From: Acanthococcus lagerstroemiae
Taxonomy: Eukaryota > Arthropoda > Insecta > Hemiptera > Eriococcidae
Assembly: GCA_031841125.1 (NCBI GenBank)
Contig: CM063106.1
Coordinates: forward strand, 69,800,101 to 69,864,100
Length of the DNA stretch: 64,000 nucleotides
Reading direction: 5' to 3'
In this document: piece after piece, positions 56,931-64,000 of the stretch
Layout: every line of letters starts with the position of its first letter
How positions within the stretch are numbered: position 1 is the first letter of the stretch
Notes under the pieces: model-generated
The model's input: only the letters and a program-made list of their open reading frames with translations
Told to the model about the DNA's origin: nothing
The model's database searches: none
Translations under genes and position numbers: made by a program

Positions 56931-56932
56931 TA

Positions 56933-57515
56933 CTAAAATTCGACTCGATGTCACTGTGGATTTACAGTCAACGGAACGGTGTCGCAAAGTACGCGGGGAA
57001 ATATTCCCAGATAAAGTTATGTACAATATTAGGTATAACCTTATGTTTACAAAGTACATCGGTACCAACCGATGAATGATCTCTCTCTCTCTCTCTCTCT
57101 TTCTCACTGTCGCTCTCATTCACTCGCTCAATGCCGTCACCTCTGTGCTAAGCTAATAGCACGGATAGATAGCGTCCAATTCGAGGATTTTGGGTCGTGA
57201 TTGAGTTGATCGCACGATCAGAGATCCAACCACCAAACTCCAAATTACTAGTAAGGAGCGAGGCATATGACCAGAAACGGCCAACTTCGCCTTCACTATT
57301 CGACTCCATGTTGAACCCAGAATCGACTCAATTTCGACGTAGAGTTGAAGTGCTACGAGTTTCATGTCGACCTGATTTCGACGTCGATACGCAGTCAAGT
57401 TGGGTCGAGTTTCGACGCTGAGTCGACGTAGCCAATGAGTTGATTCTAAATTGTGACGAAAGGTGTCGATTTGACGTCGCTTTGACGTCACATCGACGTC
57501 TATTCGCAGTCGACA
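56933..57515. repeat. TCGACGTCGA-rich degenerate repeat zone, right part
   Basis: The words TTTCGACGTCGA, GTCGACATG, TCGACGTAG and TTTGACGTC recur from 56938 to 56990 and densely from 57300 to 57515. Between them lie a (CT)n run (57079-57101) and anonymous DNA. The overlapping frames on both strands are by-products of the palindromic words. Confidence 0.7.
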
Positions 57516-58011
57516 TGGCTTAACGAGAAAAGCTTCTTTCCCTGTTACGAATAAAAAAATTTTAATTCAGGTTTGACACATTAAACCGGATTTTAATGTG
57601 CTTCTCCAGCTGCTTACGACCTGAACGCCAACCACATCATAACCAGCATGCGGAAACTTTCAAGCAAAAATTTCAGGTTCTTTCATGGTAAATTTACATG
57701 CGAGTCGGCGATATATGTCACGAACAAATTTTTAAACGTCGACGAGAACTAGAGATTTACATTTCTTTCCAACTTTGTCGCAGACCTATCACAGACATGT
57801 AGCGGACTACCTTTCCCCGAACCGACAAGCGCCGGTTTGATGACAATGTCGCCGACATTGTGTAGCTGTATTGTGTTGTCAAAACAGAATCCGACAAAAC
57901 ATGTTGGACTGAAGTCGCCGACTCGAATGTAAATCCACCGTCAAGAACAGTCACCATCTCACTATAATTTTACTGAATGAGTGGTCGAATAGAAGTAAGA
58001 CCGAAAGGGAT
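57516..58011. other. Short stretch without recognised features
   Basis: AT/GC-mixed DNA with GTCGCCGAC-type words continuing the style of the repeat zone. No gene or element ends seen. Confidence 0.4.
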
Positions 58012-58025
58012 ATTAGGTAAGTAGT

Positions 58026-58634
58026 AGTGTGGAGGGACGTATGGCGATGCACGCATGCCAAAGTGGTCCCTATGACACCGCACCTTCGGTCCCGGAAACT
58101 ACCCTTTCGAGTATCGCATCAGTGACCGGAGGAACGCTTTGAGGCCGGCCCGAGCCACCATTTTTCCTTCCCGCAACGGTGCGCGCGTCCTACTAGGGCC
58201 ACCGTGGGGTTCCTTACTGACCGAGGTCCGCACTTCCTGAGTGCTCGCCCAGAATTCAGGTCCCCTACGGCCGGACGCGCTGTCTCTCTTCACTCACCCC
58301 TCACCTCCTCGTCTTGGGCTGTGTGTCGACGCAGGCAGGTGACGACGACGGATGAGTCCTGCCGGTGGGTCCGCAACGCAGCTGCAGCAGCTCTCCTAGG
58401 ATGGTACAGAGTTCCCCTCCTGTTCGATGGTGTGGGCCGAGCTCGGTAAATCGCCGGCCTTCTGTCTCGACCACTCCGTCTGCATTTTCTTCTTCATGAT
58501 GGCCGAGACAAAGGTCGACACCCGGTTCCAACTATCTCCGGAACCAGAGTGTCCGGCGCGAGACGGCTAATCACGCCACCGTCGTCGTTGATGCTTCCTC
58601 TTTTTCTTCCACCGCCTGTTGTGGCCATCCCGCG
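58026..58634 (-). pseudogene. R1-like LINE 3' end with 14-bp target duplication
   Basis: ATTAGGTAAGTAGT occurs directly at both edges (58012-58025 and 58635-58648), a perfect target-site duplication. The insert is the 3' end of the LINE also seen at 63.3 kb. The minus strand encodes RKRGSINDDGGVISRLAPDT and LVPEI, then, after a frame change, the segment with HHEEENADGVVETEGRRFTE in another frame, followed by the UTR (CCGTTGCGGGAAGG, GGGACGTATGG words). No poly(A) is present. The RT core and zinc-knuckle are absent because of 5' truncation. Confidence 0.88.
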
Positions 58635-58648
58635 ATTAGGTAAGTAGT

Positions 58649-61600
58649 GCACACCGCGCATATATCTTTCGAGTCGACAGGTCTGGTGAAAAGTGGTCGA
58701 CTCGTGCAAGAAGTATGTATTGGGATTTTGTGACAATGGTTCAGTTTCACCATGAAGGGTTTCTTTTTAAATGTGGTTAACCCTACTGCCGAGCCATATA
58801 AATGCTGGTGGTATGAAATACAGGAACTATGATATGAAAATTTCTACTTCTACCGATATGGCGTGTTCTCGTAAGCCAACGACCCAAAAGCTGATTCCCG
58901 TGGAACATAACTTGAAACTTTCATCGCATAACTGCTCTAAATCCCTTTAAAGATAACCAGCCGACTGAAATCGACCAAACCGCAGATGCTATTCTATAAT
59001 CGTGTATATTTTCATAAAACATCTTTTCGTGTACGCCATAGCAGCGAATGGGCGAATAACGGGTAAGGTAACGGAAGCACTTCTCCGTGTTTTGTTTCAA
59101 AAAAGCACATTCGAGCTTTCATTAAGACTGGTAGGTACTTTTAAAGAGGGTGGTGTGTAGCTGCGTACAGTATAGCTACCTTTTTCCTCGTCGGTGCCCG
59201 GAATAAGCTCAGAAAACTCAGGTTATAATTTGATAAGGGGCATGCCGAGCAACCTTTCACCCTCAATGACAACGCAGGCAAACATTCTCCGCCAACGCGG
59301 TTAATATGGTTGATTTTACAGGGGATGAATTTGCGCCGTGCCATCTACAGCAGACAGACGTTACCCCTTCGCGACACCGGAGAAGAAAAAGTCACCGGCA
59401 ACGTTAATTTTTATCGAAATTGATACTTTCGGCGGGCGGAAGAGCCGCCTCGTGGCTTTGGCTTTCTTGTTTACAAGAACCGAGAGAGAGAGAGAGAGAA
59501 AGAGAGAAATGGGAAACTGCCATAGGTACTGCCGAGGTGCCGTAACACGGGGGTAATAAAATTAACGAGTGTTGCAAATTGCACCTTCGCATTTTCATTT
59601 CTCGAGTTTCGTTGCTCACTTTAGCGCGCAGTCATGCACGAGAGAATATTACAACCGGGTCTGGTGCAAGCGATATAAGGAAACTCGGTCTCATGGAACC
59701 GAAGTACGAAAATATATCCGATCCGATGGCGGATTCCGGGCTGCTGACAAAAGCTCGTACACCTACAGGGTCAGCAGGTATGGAGCGTCTGTAGGTTAGA
59801 AATTTGCATGCTAATGCAACCTCCCTTCATGAAAACAGTTTACCGAGCTCTGCACATTTCCTTCGTTTAAAACTTTTTGGATGTATGGTATATACACCCA
59901 CCCACACACATGCAGGCGCACTCTGGCACCGAGCAAATGTCGATAAAGGTGTACGCGCCCCCGCGGCCGTGTAATTGAACGATTTTCTTTGTGACGTGGG
60001 CGGGGGCGGCGCAATCCAGTTTATCCGCAGGAAATACTCGCGGCGCAGGGATTGCAGTGGAATTCAATAAGCCTTTTCCTCCCTCGATACACGTTGGATG
60101 TATAAATACCGATGTCGAACGAATTATTTCATTTCCTTCGAGATTTACGCTGCCGGCGAAAACGCGCTCGAGCACGAAGCGCACGAGCTCGATCGGACGA
60201 GCGATGTGGAAAACCGAGACAGTCCGTTTTTCAAAAAGGGTTGTCGGTTTAGTCGAAAAAATTATACCGCACACACTCGCGCACGTATATATTTTGTAAA
60301 ACTATACGTGCCTGTGCACGATATCACGACCCCCCTCGGTGCCTCGTCGAAAACGATAATCCCCACGTGCTTAAAAAATTGCTCGATATTCGCCCCGCTA
60401 ACCCCGAGCCACTTGGAAAAATTAAAAACCGAGATGACATCTCCATCGTGGAAATAAATAGAAAATCGTCGATGCGAGGAGGAATTAAAGACCTCGGCGA
60501 GGACGGCAATCAAATTGGCATTAATATAAATCAAGATCCCCTCTGTCTCCTCGCCCTGTTTTTTTTTTTTTTTCGCCGACGGCAGGATAAATAAGCGGTT
60601 GAGACTTTTCGCATCCAACGTAGAATCTCAGTCATGGATCAAACTGACAATGTTCTTTAACCTTTTCTTCTCTCAGGATTGCACCCTAGCAGGAGGGGTG
60701 GGGTTGCGCCAAAACTATAATAGCTTAAACCAATTTTTGTCCCTCCCTTGTAAACGTTTTTATCGGGCGAATATTATAAATCTATTTTTACGACCTAAAA
60801 AACAGTTTCATTGTTTTACGGTTAAATTACCGCGACGAAGAAATAAATGATACGAGGTAGTAAGAATACTGTTGCGGGGAGCTTTTAAAAGTTCTTCTTG
60901 TGGCTATATAAAGCGTTGTGATTTTTAAAGATTACATTTTCGACCTCTTGAGTCGACAATTAGCGGGTGTTGCTGTCGAATCTAAATTTAATGAATACTT
61001 GCTCGATTGCTTCCGAACAAGCTTTGCTATAATCCTGCAGGTTGTTTACAACCCGATCTGCAAAGATCTCAGTTGTGACGCATCACAAAAGCGCTTCATC
61101 GTCACAAAGAGGAAACAAAAATTAGGCTCCGCCTATTAAATGTGAAATTTTTCGATGAATCCTCACACTTGACTCACAAATGGTTATCAAATGGGTAGAT
61201 TTTCCGGTCGTCACAAATGCGCTTCACTTTGCAGATCGGGAAGGTAACAAAAAATATTAAAAGTAAGACTACCATGAAATTTTTAAGTCATAATAGTTTT
61301 ACATGGAACTGTAGTACTTTAAACCCCATTCGTTTTGTGGCATTTGCAATCATTCAGTTCTGATGACTATTTTTTGATCTTCAGCCTAGTATAGGTTACT
61401 AATTAATGAATTTAATCCGTTCCTTAAGGAGTTTTCTCAAAGAATTCGTTAAATTCACTGGTCGAGCTAGTAAGTATTATACTATTGAACAGCCTGCAAA
61501 GAAGTGCACTCAGCTCTTATTTTTCTTAAGGAGTGGGTGGAATGAGAGAGAACAGCCTCTTAGAGAGAAAAAAATGGCCTGGGGGACTTTCCCCTGCCCC

Positions 61601-63275
61601 TCTCTCCTTTCAGTTCATTTTGTTCTTTTGTCAGATGGGAAAAAATTATAAGCTACGGGATAAGAGATTTCTTTCATGGTGTAAGGAGTGACTGCTGATT
61701 TGAGGTGCAGTACGATGTAGCCTGGCGTTGAAATTCAGTCCTTTTAAAAGTATCGGGCCCTCCGAGTTATCTTCCCCTCGTCAGGGTTGGGAGAAAAAAC
61801 CTAGTTCCTCTAACTCTTAGATATCAGTTTTTCAAATCAAACTCACTAGCAAACATTTTGAATTCGGGAAAAAACGCTTTAAGCTTTTTAAATATTACAT
61901 CAACAGTGTGGATCCCATTCCGCTAATGGAAGCACAATTTTGCCAAATTTGGCCACAGATGATAATGTCTGGGAGATCCTCTTTTTACATTAGCTATTCA
62001 GTATATCTGCCTGCGATATTAACCGGGGTGAGGGGCAGGAGGGAAACCGAGAACAGATAGATCAGAGGGCAAACACATGGACTTCCTCGCACAAAGCTGA
62101 AAGCTAGGTCAGCACCTCAGCACCCAACATGTAAAAATTAAGAGCCAAAATCCCTCAAGGCCTCTAAATTTGGCAACTGATAACTACGAGGGGCTTTACT
62201 CTTGACCCATTCATAGTCCAACGCTTGTTTGAAGTGTGTCATATTTTCTATATCAAACTTTCCACCCGCGCGTCTCCTTTAGTTTTGTCAAACTTTTTTT
62301 TTTTAATCTTAAATGTCAGTGATTACTTTTCTATTTCTATTAGTAATACCATAAACGCCAATGGCATTTTAACAGCGGAGAAAGAGGGAGGTTGAACATT
62401 TTCTGACTCCTTTCGCTCGCCACCCCTCGGCTCACTGTATGTAATTTTCAGATTTTTGTGTGGGAAGAAAGTCTTCAGCACACTTGAAGGGTCTAAGCCC
62501 CTCCCTCCCAATATATGCTCATGCTTCGGCACACTGAGAAAATATTGTAACAAAAATCACTAGATTTTCTAAGAAGTCTCTGACGTTAAGCAATTCACAC
62601 ACTCTGCAGCGACAAATTACGATAAACGTTCATTAGATTCTGGAAAAACTTTTGCTATAATTCTATCAAATGTCAATAAACTTACAATAATTCTAGAGAC
62701 GACCGGCAGTAAGTGTAGTGCAGTACACAGACGGCATCACATGAAAAAAAGAAAATGCTACCCCCCCCCCCTCTCCTCAACGCCCTAGCGAACACAGTGA
62801 CTACAGTATCAATCGAGGTGGGAAGGAAGATAGCGTGCCCTGTAACCTCCGCCAGTTCGGACAAACAAGGCACTACAATCGCAGGGCGTGTTACCACCAG
62901 ATCAAAAAGATTGGTACTGCCGTGTACACGTCAGGGCCAGCTTACTCATCAACTTCGTGAAAACCACGTGGCTAGTAAAACGAACTGCGGCAACGAGCCC
63001 GGTAGTGTAAGGTTATGTCGAGTTTTTTTTTTGTTTTTTTTTCAATAATTGTAATTTTAGTCTTCCAAAAAACCCAACAACTTTCGTTCTACCTATGAAG
63101 AATTATTTCAAGTTCTTTCCTTCCCCCTCTTGGATCTCTCAGGAAAGAATGTTTACCCATTTGATTGAAAAAAAAAAAAATGTATTTTGCAACAAATGGA
63201 GGAAAGGCAAGATGCCGGCCATGATTCTTAATCAACGTTTAGAAAAAATTATTAAAATATATTGTTAAGAAATAC
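58649..63275. other. No supportable gene; CpG-rich island at about 59800-60850
   Basis: The island is CpG-rich and covered by overlapping frames on both strands (59867-60274 minus, 60098-60457 plus, 60262-60618 minus) with no family features. A GA-run lies at 59482-59506. The region 61-63 kb is anonymous. The frames at 62755-63048 (+) and 62682-62897 (-) overlap and are not recognised. Confidence 0.4.
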
Positions 63276-64000
63276 GTGCATCGTTATCGGGGATTCTTGA
63301 ATTTTTTTCAACATTTTTCACACTGTACGTCCCCTCCCGTGTGCGCGCACTGTGATCGAGGGGCGAAGAACACACCTTGGCACACCCTGTTCGAGTGTGA
63401 GGCCTGGGAGCAGGAGAGGCGCGGGACGGCCACAACAGCGATCGATCCCGGCGGCGGAAGAAGAAGAGGAAGCATCAACGACGACGACGGCGTGATCAGC
63501 CGTCTCGCGCCGGACACCATTGTTCCGGAGATGATGAAGAACGGAAGCAGTTGGAACTGGGTGTCGGCCTTTGTCTTGGCCATCATGAAGAAGAAGATGC
63601 AGACGGAGTGGTCGAGACAGAGGGCCGGCGATTCACCAAGCTCGGCCCACACCATCGAACAGGAGGAGAACTCTGTACCATCCTAGAAGAGCTGCTGCAG
63701 CTGCGTTGCGGACCCAGCGGCAGGGCTCACCCGTCGTCACCGTCTTCCTACGTCGACACACGGACCTCAAGACGAGGTGGTGAGGGGTGAGTGAAGAGAG
63801 GCAGCACGTCCGGCCGTGGGGACCTGAATTCCAGGCGAGCGCTCAGGAAGTGCGGACCTCGGTCAGTAAGGAACCCCACGGTGGCCCTAGTAGGACGCGC
63901 GCACCGTTGCGGCACGTAGAAATGTTCGGGCCTGGCCTCAAGGCGTCTCTCCGGTCACTGATGCGATACTCGAAAGGGTAGTTTCCGGAGCCGGGGGTGC
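63276..64000 (+). pseudogene. R1-like LINE C-terminus and 3' UTR, cut by the window edge
   Basis: The frame 63276-63686 carries the post-RT zinc-knuckle of an R1/Jockey-group ORF2: CAHCDRGAKNTPWHTLFEC (C-x2-C-x8-H-x4-C), then the terminal block VPEMMKNGSSWNWVSAFVLA and IMKKKMQTEW. The upstream HRYRGFLNFFQHF corresponds to the conserved block before the knuckle. The sequence begins abruptly at about 63280, and the RT domain is absent. The 3' UTR continues to the last base of the window (CCGGTCACTGATGCGATACT), where the 3' terminus is not reached. It is the opposite-strand relative of 58026-58634. Confidence 0.85.

Noticed and set aside
59867..60618. Overlapping 100-135-codon frames on both strands
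   Set aside because: CpG-rich DNA lacks stops by composition; no frame shows conserved motifs and they overlap each other.

Overview
The window looks like arthropod, most likely insect, nuclear DNA. It is AT-rich, with short GT-AG introns of 71-100 nt, microsatellites and long homopolymer runs. Its repeats resemble R1-like, Jockey-like and RTE-like LINEs, hAT, pogo/Tigger, mariner and Sola-like DNA transposons. I cannot name the species. I found no convincing host protein-coding gene and no ordinary rRNA or tRNA gene. The window reads as an intergenic or intronic stretch in which transposons have inserted into each other, separated by CpG-rich, apparently transposon-free islands.

Layout. 1-13 kb: mostly anonymous DNA, with a hAT-like element (3883-4995), a degenerate AGTCTTAAA-type repeat (about 8340-9310), a short hAT-like MITE (11667-11940) and an RTE-type LINE 3' end (12166-12843, minus). 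13-16.3 kb: a hAT-like element (13974-15788) inside a second TIR pair. 16.7-21.1 kb: a three-level nest. A decayed pogo/Tigger element holds a foldback element, and one arm of that holds an R1-like LINE whose 3' coding end is present twice. 23.5-24.1 kb: an RTE-type relic.

26.0-30.9 kb: the best-preserved gene of the window, a six-exon Sola-like/DUF7869-type transposase (minus strand) in a 4193-bp transposon. It has 30-bp TIRs, a perfect 4-bp ATTT target duplication and an array of subterminal motifs. The reading frame is kept across all five introns, but two in-frame TAA codons break it. The transposon sits inside a smaller mobile element that carries a hairpin and a tRNA-like Pol III module. 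A second copy of that smaller element (37.8-38.4 kb) lacks the transposon and so serves as the empty site.

31.7-33.7 kb: a Jockey-like LINE relic split by a hAT-like element, itself split by a 609-bp TIR element. 36.9-39.1 kb: an RTE-type LINE split first by the tRNA-bearing element and then by the 3' end of another LINE. 49-53 kb: repeats, a 1260-bp TIR element and an internally deleted pogo/Tigger element with transposase remains. 54.5-57.5 kb: a Jockey-like relic that runs into a TCGAC-rich repeat zone holding a mariner-type MITE. 58.0-58.6 and 63.3-64.0 kb: opposite-facing 3' ends of one R1-like LINE, the first flanked by a perfect 14-bp target duplication.

No pathway can be reconstructed. 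The content is a record of insertion order: several elements can be dated relative to each other because one interrupts another at base-level resolution.
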